Shown piece after piece: positions 1-6,962 of a stretch of DNA of 20,355 nucleotides (its first letter is position 1; every line of letters starts with the position of its first letter). The notes under the pieces are model-generated. The model was not told the DNA's origin and searched no databases. It was given only the letters and a program-made list of their open reading frames with translations. The DNA is from an uncultured Steroidobacter sp. Lineage in GTDB: Bacteria > Pseudomonadota > Gammaproteobacteria > Steroidobacterales > Steroidobacteraceae. The position numbers and the translations under genes are program-made. The stretch is taken from NCBI GenBank assembly GCA_946478975.1, contig CAMLEO010000106.1, positions 1 to 20,355 on the forward strand. Reading direction: 5' to 3'.

Positions 1-1
1 G

Positions 2-262
2 GGCGGCAGCGATCGACAGTGCCAAGAACCGCTCCGCGACCGTGCTTCCCAGCGTATACGTGCCGTCGCCGTTCAGCGTGTCGTCGCTGCGTATCGACCG
101 AAAATATTCGAGTCATTTTTCAGCACCAAGCAGGAAGGCCTCGGACTCGGGCTCGCGATCGCACGTACCATCGTGCATGCACACGGCGGCAAAATTTGGC
201 AAGAGGGAACCTCCACGGGGGGCGCGGCCTTCAAGTTCACGATTCCGCTGCAGGCGGTGTAG
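2..262 (+). CDS. Sensor histidine kinase, C-terminal end (partial, possibly frameshifted)
   Basis: This is the end of a gene cut by the window edge. Codons from about 98 to 262 read IFESFFSTK, then GLGLGLAIARTIVHAHGG and a final GGAAFKFTIPL. These are the F-box, the G2 ATP-lid glycines and the last strand of a HATPase_c kinase domain. The frame is open to the left edge, but the 30 or so residues before IFESFF do not look like a kinase, and the expected G1 box (DxGxG) is absent in all three frames. The +3 frame instead reads AIDSAKNR, which resembles the tail of an N-box, and it would join the kinase frame if one A were added to the A run near 101-104. Either the kinase is damaged here or the sequence has errors. 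The response regulator starts 34 bp downstream, so the two form a two-component pair of FixL/FixJ type. The kinase identity is firm; intactness is doubtful. Confidence 0.7.
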   Translation, partial: GGSDRQCQEPLRDRASQRIRAVAVQRVVAAYRPKIFESFFSTKQEGLGLGLAIARTIVHAHGGKIWQEGTSTGGAAFKFTIPLQAV

Positions 263-296
263 CGCGGCGTTTTAAAGGGGAGAGGGGAAACTTGGC

Positions 297-992
297 ATGG
301 ACACAGGGGGTGGCCGCGACAGCGGTCAGCAGTGCGGTGCGTCGCATGAGTTCGTCATTCACGTCGTCGACGATGACGACAGCTTTCGTCACAGTCTGCT
401 GCGGCTGTTCAAGGCCAAGGGCCTGGCAGCGCTCGGCTACGCGACGCTGGCGGAATTCAAACATGCGGATATTCGAGCCACGCCCGGCTGCGTGCTGCTC
501 GACATCTGCATGCCGGACGGCGATGGCCTGGAACTGTTCGAGGGCTTCGGCAGCGATGCATCGATCCTGCCGGTGATCTTCGTCAGCGCCTATGCCGATA
601 TTCCCGGCAGCGTGCGGGCGATGAAATCGGGCGCGTTGGATATTCTGCTCAAGCCGGTGCTGACCGAACGACTGTTGCAAACAGTCCTGCACGCCAGGGA
701 CGTCGCAGTACAACGTTTCTCCGCACACCGCGAGGAGCGCGAGCTATTGGAGCGTTACGAGACGCTCACAGCGCGCGAGAAGGCGGTGTTTGCCGGAGTG
801 GCCGAAGGCAAGCTCAACAAACAAGTCGCGGTCGAGGTCGGCGCCTGCGAACGAACCATCAAGTCCGAGCGCGCCAAGATGATGAAGAAGCTGCGGCTCA
901 CTCGCCTGGTCGATGTGGTGCGCGCCGCCGAGATGGTCGGGCTGAAGCTGTCGTTCGAGCACGGGCCGGCTACAACTGAAAGGCAACCGTAA
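297..992 (+). CDS. FixJ-type response regulator (receiver plus LuxR HTH)
   Basis: The 231-residue protein has a receiver domain (about residues 19-135) and a LuxR/FixJ-type DNA-binding domain (about 160-225). The acidic pocket is DDDD at 25-28, the phosphoacceptor is D69 in LLDICMPDGDG, the conserved hydroxyl residue is S97 and the invariant lysine is K119 before P120. The output domain reads LTAREKAVFAGVAEGKLNKQVA and then TIKSERAKMMKKL, the recognition helix region. Phosphorylation by the kinase encoded just upstream would be expected to activate DNA binding. The ATG at 297 is preceded by a strong purine-rich ribosome binding site (GGGGAGAGGGGA, 277-288). The target genes cannot be told from the sequence. 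The last 23 bp overlap the tail of the convergent phospholipase-D-family gene. Confidence 0.93.
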   Translation: MDTGGGRDSGQQCGASHEFVIHVVDDDDSFRHSLLRLFKAKGLAALGYATLAEFKHADIRATPGCVLLDICMPDGDGLELFEGFGSDASILPVIFVSAYADIPGSVRAMKSGALDILLKPVLTERLLQTVLHARDVAVQRFSAHREERELLERYETLTAREKAVFAGVAEGKLNKQVAVEVGACERTIKSERAKMMKKLRLTRLVDVVRAAEMVGLKLSFEHGPATTERQP

Positions 993-2331
993 GCAGCACG
1001 CCTTCGGCGATGTCGCGCAACAGACTGGGCGGCACAGCGCGATATTTCTCGCCCTGCTCCGCCTTGGCTGCAATCCATTGCGCGAGCCAGTCGATCTGTT
1101 CGCGGCCATAGAACACCACTGCGGCTTCGTGGTTCAACAGCAGGCTGCGCAGGTCCAGGTTGATGGAGCCGCACAGCGCCAATGTTTCATCGATGACGAC
1201 GCCCTTGGCGTGAATCATCGTCGGCAGCAACCGAAATTCCACGCCCGCAGCCGCGAGGTCTCGCATCGGCCGGGAACGCACGAAGTCGGCGAGCAGGTGA
1301 TTCGAGCGCTGAGGCAGCACGATCGTGACTTTCACACCTCGCCTCGCGGCCAGTCGCATGGCCGCTCGCAAGCTGTCATCGGGGACGAAATAGGGAGTGA
1401 CGATCAGCAGGCGGCGACGCGCTCGATAACAACCATCGATGAGCAGGGACTGCGCAGTATCCTCGACCTGATCGGGGCCGCTCGGCAGGAACTGCGCGAG
1501 CGTGCCGCCATCGATGGGCAAAGACTCGCGAGCGCGAATCGGCGTTCGCAGCTGGGTCGTATTCCAATCGAGATCGAACTGATGTCCGGCCGCCGCAGCC
1601 ACCGGCCCGCGCAAATCGAAAGAAAGATCGGACCAGACTGCGCCGGCGGAATCGCCGAGGAAATATTCGCCGGCCAGATTGCGACCGCCGCTCCAGAGAC
1701 AGCAGTCGTCGGCGACGACGAGCTTGCGATGATTGCGCAGGTTCCGTGGCCCCAGGCGACGCAGGCTCAAGAAAGGTCGAAAGACGGCGACCTGCACGCC
1801 GGCGCTGTTCAATTCGCGAATGTATTTGCCAGGCACCAATAACGCGAAGAAGCCATCGAGCAGCAGACGAACCTTCACGCCGTCGGCGGCTTTACGCACC
1901 AGGCGAGCGACGACGTCACGACCGAACTCGTCGCTGCCGATGATGAACGTGCTGATGTCGAGCGTGCGTTGCGCGCCGTCGATGACTCGATACAACGCCT
2001 CGCGGGCCTGCTCGCCGTCGGCGTGCATTTGAACCGTGCATGTCGAAGGCGGTGCGAGCCCGAAACTCTCGATCAACTCCGCCGCCCAATGCGGCCCTTC
2101 GACCACGACGCCCGAATAGGGGATGGCAACGGGCTGCAACTTCCGCTGCCCGAACAACAAATACAGCGGCAGCATCACGTAAGGAACGAGCGCGAGGCCC
2201 AGTACCCAGGCGATCGCCGCCGTCGGCGCCCGACGCTGGTCGCGAGCGCGGCTGGTCAGGATGTAGACGAGAAGCGCGATGGCACTGACGAGGAAGTGCT
2301 GCGATGGAGTGGGCAGCCAATCGACGATCAT
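970..2331 (-). CDS. cls: Cardiolipin synthase-like phospholipase D family protein
   Basis: The 453-residue protein has two N-terminal membrane helices (about 10-27 and 38-60), followed by two phospholipase D domains. The two HKD catalytic motifs are intact: H201-x-K203-x4-D208 (HRKLVVAD, followed by GGRN) and H374-x-K376-x4-D381 (IHAKGVVID, followed by GSINLDLRS). The block TPYFVPDDSLRAAMRLAARRG before the second motif is typical of bacterial cardiolipin synthases, which join phosphatidyl groups to make cardiolipin at the inner membrane. Length and layout match the Cls family. A broader membrane-anchored PLD enzyme cannot be ruled out, so the symbol is a family-level call. The ribosome binding site is weak (AGG close to the ATG). 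The 3' end overlaps the convergent response regulator by 23 bp. Confidence 0.82.
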   Translation of the reverse strand: MIVDWLPTPSQHFLVSAIALLVYILTSRARDQRRAPTAAIAWVLGLALVPYVMLPLYLLFGQRKLQPVAIPYSGVVVEGPHWAAELIESFGLAPPSTCTVQMHADGEQAREALYRVIDGAQRTLDISTFIIGSDEFGRDVVARLVRKAADGVKVRLLLDGFFALLVPGKYIRELNSAGVQVAVFRPFLSLRRLGPRNLRNHRKLVVADDCCLWSGGRNLAGEYFLGDSAGAVWSDLSFDLRGPVAAAAGHQFDLDWNTTQLRTPIRARESLPIDGGTLAQFLPSGPDQVEDTAQSLLIDGCYRARRRLLIVTPYFVPDDSLRAAMRLAARRGVKVTIVLPQRSNHLLADFVRSRPMRDLAAAGVEFRLLPTMIHAKGVVIDETLALCGSINLDLRSLLLNHEAAVVFYGREQIDWLAQWIAAKAEQGEKYRAVPPSLLRDIAEGVLLTVAFQL

Positions 2332-2359
2332 TACCTGCGCTCTCGCCCGACCAAGGGGG

Positions 2360-2393
2360 CCGGCAGGTTAGCAGAATCTGCTGGTTCGGCCGG
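2360..2393. repeat. Interrupted inverted repeat upstream of cls
   Basis: Outer arms CCGGC (2360-2364) and GCCGG (2389-2393) enclose a perfect inner pair, AGCAGA (2370-2375) and TCTGCT (2377-2382), with one base between. It lies in the 101-bp gap between the small membrane protein gene and cls, both on the minus strand. No T run follows it on either strand, so a simple intrinsic terminator is unlikely. It may be an operator or a leader hairpin. Confidence 0.35.
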
Positions 2394-2432
2394 TTGTGGC
2401 CGAGCGCAGTCGCTCGCTACGGCGGCGAATCG

Positions 2433-2900
2433 TTAGTTTGTTTTGGCTGGCGGATTCGAGTCGGCGCTCGGGGCCTTCGCAGCGTCTTGGGCCGGCGCGG
2501 GCTCCTGCGGATTCAGCGGCTGGAGCATGACGACACCGGGCTGATTCGACGGCGCCTGCGCCTCAGCTTCCGCTGCCTGCGACTGCGCCTGTTCCTGCTC
2601 CTGCTGCGAGATGGTGCTGAGGTAGCGATGGAACACGCGCAGGAAGCCATCGACCATGAACAGCGTCGCCGCGATCGGCACAGCGGCGATCAGCGAAATG
2701 ATCAGCCACTTGAGCGGCTTCGGCCGGCGCGCTTCGCGATCCAGCGCCGCTTCACGCTCCACCGACTCCTGCGCGCGCTGCTGAATAGCTCGCTGCAAGT
2801 CATAGTGCGTTGACTTCATGTGCAAAATGCGCGCGCCCTGCTGGGCATCGTCTGGTGTCGGCGTCGACTCGGGCGCGCGTTCTTCGGACTGTTGACTCAT
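2433..2900 (-). CDS. Hypothetical single-pass membrane protein
   Basis: The 155-residue protein has no family that I recognise. A charged, probably helical region (about residues 28-62, rich in Q, R and E) precedes one membrane helix (about 65-88, LIISLIAAVPIAATLFMVDGF). The C-terminal tail is low in complexity, rich in Q, A, E and P (SQQEQEQAQSQAAEAEAQAP), and looks disordered. This suggests an inner-membrane protein with a cytoplasmic N-terminus and a flexible periplasmic tail, but topology is inferred only. No Shine-Dalgarno sequence precedes the ATG at 2900; an internal ATG at codon 28 is no better. It lies 101 bp upstream of cls on the same strand and may share its transcript. Confidence 0.65.
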   Translation of the reverse strand: MSQQSEERAPESTPTPDDAQQGARILHMKSTHYDLQRAIQQRAQESVEREAALDREARRPKPLKWLIISLIAAVPIAATLFMVDGFLRVFHRYLSTISQQEQEQAQSQAAEAEAQAPSNQPGVVMLQPLNPQEPAPAQDAAKAPSADSNPPAKTN

Positions 2901-2923
2901 GAGGAGGACACTTCGCTGACAGT

Positions 2924-2936
2924 CGCAGAATGCGAG
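2924..2936. promoter_or_regulatory. Short palindrome in the gap upstream of the membrane protein gene
   Basis: TCGCA (2924-2928) and TGCGA (2932-2936) form a perfect inverted repeat with a 3-bp centre. A partial direct copy, TCGCAGCAT, follows at about 2942-2950. It lies 24 bp upstream of the minus-strand start codon at 2900, where an operator could sit. The pattern is short and could arise by chance. Nothing else stands out in 2901-3167 apart from a TTGACG hexamer at 3098-3103 that could be a -35 element for the next plus-strand gene. Confidence 0.2.
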
Positions 2937-3167
2937 GACACTCGCAGCATAACCCGGGCGCCCGGCCGATCAACTAGTAGCATCCTGGAACGCCTACGGA
3001 ATGGCACGGCCATGGAAAAAGACCGGCGCCGACGCTCACGGTTCCGCAACGATGCACCGACAACCTAGTACCTATGTCCGGGGACCGCCGACAATGCTTG
3101 ACGGGTGCCGGCGCGGCTGGCGACGATGACCGCCGGTCCAAACCACTCCTAGAAACAGGCCAGCAAA

Positions 3168-3668
3168 ATGAACGGCAAAGCCGTGCTGTGGGCGGGATGT
3201 ATATGCGCGATGTTGTCGTTGCTCGGCGCCAGCCGTGCCGACGAGAGCAGCAGGCAAGTCGAACAGCCGACCAGCGCTGCCGCGTCCGAAGCCGATCGCC
3301 CCAAGAAAGCAACACCTGCAGAGCTGGCTCATCAGGCGTGCATCAACCAGTGCAACGTCGCCAATGGCCAATGCAACAGCGAAGTCCGCCGGGCTCGGCA
3401 GGAATGCTCACGCAAAGCCGCCAACAGCGGCCGCGATCCGATGACGATGCGCAACGACGACTACACGTATTTCTGCAGCTACTTCCACAATCCCGGCCGC
3501 CAGGGTCCGGGCAATTTCCGGGCGCGCTTCACTCAGCACTACAACGTGTGCATCGATGTCATGCAACAGAACATCGCGTCGATGCGCTACGACTGCTTCC
3601 GCAACGAGCGCGACGCGCAGAACATCTGTCGCGGCGAACTGCGCGAGTGCCAGTCCGAGTGCAATTGA
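3168..3668 (+). CDS. Secreted cysteine-rich protein of unknown function
   Basis: The 166-residue protein begins with a signal peptide: MNGK, a hydrophobic core AVLWAGCICAMLSLLG, and a likely cleavage site ASRA before DES at about residues 25-26. The mature part holds ten cysteines in a regular scatter: CINQC, GQC, QEC, YFC, NVC, YDC, NIC, REC and the final SEC-N. An even number of cysteines in an exported protein suggests a periplasmic or extracellular disulfide-stabilised fold. It is rich in R, Q, N and E and has no catalytic motif that I can name. It stands alone: the next gene is convergent and ends 32 bp away. No clear ribosome binding site is seen. The signal peptide supports it as a real gene; the function is unknown. 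Confidence 0.75.
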   Translation: MNGKAVLWAGCICAMLSLLGASRADESSRQVEQPTSAAASEADRPKKATPAELAHQACINQCNVANGQCNSEVRRARQECSRKAANSGRDPMTMRNDDYTYFCSYFHNPGRQGPGNFRARFTQHYNVCIDVMQQNIASMRYDCFRNERDAQNICRGELRECQSECN

Positions 3669-3700
3669 GCAAGCGGATATCCGTGTATCCGACAACCTCG

Positions 3701-4903
3701 TCACACGCGCTCGATCACCATCGCGATGCCCTGCCCCACGCCGATGCACATGGTGCACAGGGCGTAACGTCCTGACGTTTTCTCCAGCTGATTCACCGCG
3801 GTCGTCACCAATCGCGCGCCGCTCGCGCCGAGCGGATGGCCGATCGCGATCGCGCCGCCATTGGGATTCACGTGTTCGGCAGCGTCGGGCAGGCCGAGTT
3901 GACGCGTCACCGCCAGGCCTTGCGCGGCGAACGCCTCGTTGAGCTCGATCACATCCATCTGACCGATCTGCAGCTTCGCCAGCGCCAGCACTTTTCGCGT
4001 CGCCGGCGCGGGGCCGATGCCCATGATTCGTGGCGGCACGCCGGCCGTTGCAGTCGCAATCACACGCGCTCGAACTCTCAAACCCAGCTTTGCCACCGCC
4101 TCTTCGCTTGCCAGCAAGAGCGCGCAGCTGCCGTCGTTCACACCCGACGCGTTGCCCGCGGTCACCGTGCCATCGGCTTTGACGACGCCTTTCAACTTCG
4201 CGAGCGCTTCCAGACTGGTCTCGCGTGGATGCTCATCGGCGATGAACTTGATCGGCTCGCCTTTCTTCTGCGGAATCTCCACCGGCGTGATCTCCGCTTC
4301 GAAAAACTTCGCCGCGAGAGCGCGTGCATAACGCTGCTGACTGCGCAAGGCGAACGCATCCTGGTCGGCGCGAGCGACGTTGAATTCAGCGGCAACGTTT
4401 TCCGCCGTCTCCGGCATCGAGTCGATGCCGTACTTCGCTTTCATCAACGGATTGACGAAGCGCCAGCCGATCGTCGTGTCTTCGATCTTCGCCGTGCGTG
4501 AGAACGCGCTGTCGGCCTTCGCCATCACGAACGGCGCGCGAGTCATGCTTTCCACGCCGCCGGCGATCACGAGCTCGGCTTCGCCACAGCGAATCGCGCG
4601 AGCCGCGAGGTTCACCGCATCCAGGCCCGAGCCGCACAAACGATTGATGGTCGCGCCGGGCACAGCATCGGGCAGCCCCGCCAGCAAAGCCGCCATGCGC
4701 GCAACGTTGCGATTGTCTTCGCCTGCCTGATTGGCACAGCCGTAATAAACATCGTCGACCGCCGCCCAATCGACATTCCGATTGCGCTCCATCAATGCCT
4801 TGATGGGAATGGCGCCGAGATCGTCGGTACGCACGTTCGCGAGCACACCGCCATATCGACCGATGGGAGTGCGGATGGCGTCGCAGATGAAAGCGTGGCG
4901 CAT
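3701..4903 (-). CDS. pcaF: 3-oxoadipyl-CoA thiolase (acetyl-CoA acyltransferase)
   Basis: This 400-residue thiolase cleaves 3-oxoadipyl-CoA with CoA to succinyl-CoA and acetyl-CoA, the last step of the beta-ketoadipate and phenylacetate routes. The nucleophile is C90 in NRLCGSG, followed by [21 protein letters not shown]356 in [16 protein letters not shown] and C386 in [13 protein letters not shown] complete the active site. [19 protein letters not shown] at the start and [16 protein letters not shown] are closer to PcaF/PaaJ than to general acetyl-CoA acetyltransferases. The reading frame extends upstream to 5008, but the ATG at 4903 gives the family length and is preceded by GAGG at about 6 bp. 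No ring-cleavage or paa genes are visible here, so it is an orphan copy. A general beta-ketothiolase role remains possible. Confidence 0.9.
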   Translation of the reverse strand: MRHAFICDAIRTPIGRYGGVLANVRTDDLGAIPIKALMERNRNVDWAAVDDVYYGCANQAGEDNRNVARMAALLAGLPDAVPGATINRLCGSGLDAVNLAARAIRCGEAELVIAGGVESMTRAPFVMAKADSAFSRTAKIEDTTIGWRFVNPLMKAKYGIDSMPETAENVAAEFNVARADQDAFALRSQQRYARALAAKFFEAEITPVEIPQKKGEPIKFIADEHPRETSLEALAKLKGVVKADGTVTAGNASGVNDGSCALLLASEEAVAKLGLRVRARVIATATAGVPPRIMGIGPAPATRKVLALAKLQIGQMDVIELNEAFAAQGLAVTRQLGLPDAAEHVNPNGGAIAIGHPLGASGARLVTTAVNQLEKTSGRYALCTMCIGVGQGIAMVIERV

Positions 4904-4927
4904 GGCTGCCCTCGAAGTGACAAATGA

Positions 4928-4967
4928 CGTTGCAAGGAATGCGTTATTCTGACCGTTGCGAAGGATG
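4928..4967. promoter_or_regulatory. Direct repeat in the thiolase/EamA divergent promoter region
   Basis: CGTTGCAAGGAATG (4928-4941) and CGTTGCGAAGGATG (4954-4967) are two near-identical 14-bp copies whose starts are 26 bp apart. They lie in the 120-bp gap between the divergent thiolase and EamA genes. On the minus strand a TTGCTC/GAATAA pair about 17 bp apart overlaps them and could be the thiolase promoter. They may be a regulator site, but no regulator gene adjoins. Confidence 0.3.
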
Positions 4968-5023
4968 AGCAAAAGGGAATCCCGCGGGATAGCCGCCTCA
5001 CCGGCCACGCGTTAGCATGTCGC

Positions 5024-5911
5024 ATGCACACAAATAACTTACGCGGCATCCTCTGCATGCTGGCTGCCGTCGCAACGTTCAGCGTGCTGGATGTTTGCAT
5101 GAAGCGGCTGGCCGAAACGTATCCCGCCATGCAGGTGACATTCATCCGTGGTGCCGCGTCGCTGCCTTTCATCCTGATCGTCGCCGGCTGGTTCGGCCGC
5201 TGGCAGGACCTGGTTCCCAACCGCTGGGGCTTGCACCTGCTGCGCGGACTGCTCCAGGTGACGACGCTGTATTTCTTTGTGTATGCGGTGAAGCGCCTGT
5301 CACTCGCGAATGCGTACACGATTTTCATGTCCGCGCCGCTGATGATCACCGCGCTGTCGGTGCCGTTCTTCGGTGAGCGCGTCGGCTGGCATCGCTGGGT
5401 GGCGATCGTGGTGGGAATGATCGGTGTCATCGTCGTGGTGCGCCCTGGCGCACAGAGCGTTGAGCTCGACAGCATCGCAATCATGGGCAGCCTGGCTGCG
5501 ATCGGCGCGGCCATCTCCTATGCACTCGGTGTGCTGCTCATTCGCGTGCTCTCGCCGTCGGAGACGAGTGCTGCGACGTTGTTCTGGGCCCTGACGCTGA
5601 CGGCAGTGTTCGCGGGCGTGCTATCGATCGCCGGCTGGGTGCCAGTGCGATGGGATCATTGGGGATGGATTGCCGTTGCTGGCTTCAGCGGCGCGCTCGG
5701 CCAACATTTTCTCACCGAAGCGTTTCGACTCGCGCTGCCGCCGGTCGTCGCGCCGCTCGAATACACGGCGCTCGCCTGGGGAATGACGTTCGACTGGCTG
5801 CTGTGGACGACGGTGCCGAGTTCACGAATGCTGACCGGCGCCGCCATCATCGTTGCCAGCGGCCTCTATCTCATTCACCGCGAACGGCTGCTTGCGCATG
5901 CTCCCGCCTGA
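5024..5911 (+). CDS. EamA/DMT-superfamily membrane transporter
   Basis: The 295-residue protein has about ten hydrophobic segments arranged as two EamA repeats (roughly residues 5-140 and 155-290), the usual layout of the drug/metabolite transporter superfamily. Repeat 1 shows RGAASLPFILIV, then LYFFVYAVKRLSLANAYTIFMSAPLMITALSVPFFGERVGWHRW, the typical pattern in which a small-residue helix ends in GER. Repeat 2 contains GALGQHFLTEAFRLALPPVVAPLEYTALAWG. Such proteins usually export metabolites or amino acids; the substrate cannot be read from the sequence. No Shine-Dalgarno sequence precedes the ATG. It is divergent from the thiolase and its last 37 bp overlap the next, convergent EamA gene. 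Confidence 0.85.
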   Translation: MHTNNLRGILCMLAAVATFSVLDVCMKRLAETYPAMQVTFIRGAASLPFILIVAGWFGRWQDLVPNRWGLHLLRGLLQVTTLYFFVYAVKRLSLANAYTIFMSAPLMITALSVPFFGERVGWHRWVAIVVGMIGVIVVVRPGAQSVELDSIAIMGSLAAIGAAISYALGVLLIRVLSPSETSAATLFWALTLTAVFAGVLSIAGWVPVRWDHWGWIAVAGFSGALGQHFLTEAFRLALPPVVAPLEYTALAWGMTFDWLLWTTVPSSRMLTGAAIIVASGLYLIHRERLLAHAPA

Positions 5912-6849
5912 GGCACTTCGCGACGGCGCAGATTCTTGAGCCACTGCGCGTCCTGGAACAACACCAGGCCAACGCCTGCCAGCACCATCGCAGCTGCAAT
6001 CAGCGCGAGTGCTGTGAGCCGCTCGCTCAACACCAACGTGCCGAGGAACAGCGCGACCACAGGATTCACGAGCGCATACGTCGCAACCTTCGCGGCGGAC
6101 ACTCGCGTCAGCAGCCACAAGTAACAATTCAGGCCGATGATGCTGCCGGCGACGACCAGGTAGCCCACCGCGAGCACCGACTTCCAGCTCACCGCCGCGA
6201 CATCGAAGTGCGCCCACTCGCCGTCTGGGAACGACAGCAGCAGCTGGGTCAGGCCGCCGAACAACATCTGCACGCAGGTGAAGCTCAGCACGGTCTCCGG
6301 CTTGGCAGAGCGCTTCTGAATCAGCGTGCCGAAGCTCCATGCCACCGTGGATGCAATCAACGCGATCAGATACAACGGCTGCGCATCTCCGGACAGCGAG
6401 CGCGTATGCGTGACGATCGCCACGACGCCGCTGAACGCGATGGCCGTGCCGATCAACGCCGGGCGCGACGGCGGACGTTTGCTGAAGAACGCCCAATCCA
6501 ACAACAACACGATCACAGGCACGGCAGTCACGACGAGCGCAGCGATACCCGACGGAATTCCCTGCTGCGACCAGGTGACGAGCCCGTTGCCCATCCCTGA
6601 CAACAGCACGCCTGCGAGCGCAGCGACCGGCACATTCACATCCGCGAACGGACGCGGACTACGCCAGCGCAGCCACACGTACATGACGAGGCCAGCGAGC
6701 AGGAAGCGCGACGCGCCGGTGATGAACGGCGGAATCGTCTGAATGGCGAGCGCGATACCGAGGTAAGTCGTGCCCCAGAAGAAATAAATGGCGGCGAACG
6801 CGGCGATCATGCCCGCGGACAACCGCGTCACGGTATTGGCTGAAGTCAT
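5875..6849 (-). CDS. EamA/DMT-superfamily transporter, MocR-linked
   Basis: The 324-residue protein has about ten membrane helices in two EamA repeats. Repeat 1 includes IYFFWGTTYLGIALAIQTIPPFITGASRFLLAG and GMGNGLVTWSQQGIPSGIAALVVTAVPV, which resemble YedA/RhaT-like exporters. Repeat 2 ends in ATYALVNPVVALFLGTLVLSERLTALAL. The frame is open up to 6894, but the ATG at 6849 has AAAGGA about 7 bp upstream and gives the family length. The gene diverges from a MocR regulator 113 bp away. In this family, linked MocR and transporter genes often form a regulator-target pair, so export of an amino acid or amine under MocR control is a reasonable inference. The substrate is unknown. Confidence 0.87.
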   Translation of the reverse strand: MTSANTVTRLSAGMIAAFAAIYFFWGTTYLGIALAIQTIPPFITGASRFLLAGLVMYVWLRWRSPRPFADVNVPVAALAGVLLSGMGNGLVTWSQQGIPSGIAALVVTAVPVIVLLLDWAFFSKRPPSRPALIGTAIAFSGVVAIVTHTRSLSGDAQPLYLIALIASTVAWSFGTLIQKRSAKPETVLSFTCVQMLFGGLTQLLLSFPDGEWAHFDVAAVSWKSVLAVGYLVVAGSIIGLNCYLWLLTRVSAAKVATYALVNPVVALFLGTLVLSERLTALALIAAAMVLAGVGLVLFQDAQWLKNLRRREVPQAGACASSRSR

Positions 6850-6895
6850 CGAAGGATCCTTTGGGACGAGCGTCACTATAGCGCACGCTGGCAAG

Positions 6896-6934
6896 CAGTA
6901 CAGATTCAGGTAGACTGATCCACGACCAATACAG
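6896..6934. promoter_or_regulatory. Candidate MocR operator (spaced direct repeat)
   Basis: CAGTACAG (6896-6903) and CAATACAG (6927-6934) are direct repeats with a start-to-start distance of 31 bp, about three helical turns. They sit in the divergent promoter gap between the EamA gene (start 6849) and the MocR gene (start 6963). MocR proteins such as GabR are known to bind two spaced direct repeats near their own promoter. The assignment is inferred from this arrangement. Confidence 0.45.
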
Positions 6935-6962
6935 TTGAAGTCCCACCGAGGGATCTGCCAGC

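Noticed and set aside
1078..1842. A 254-codon open frame on the plus strand opposite cls.
   Set aside because: Both HKD motifs and the membrane helices of cls are on the minus strand; this frame shows no domain.
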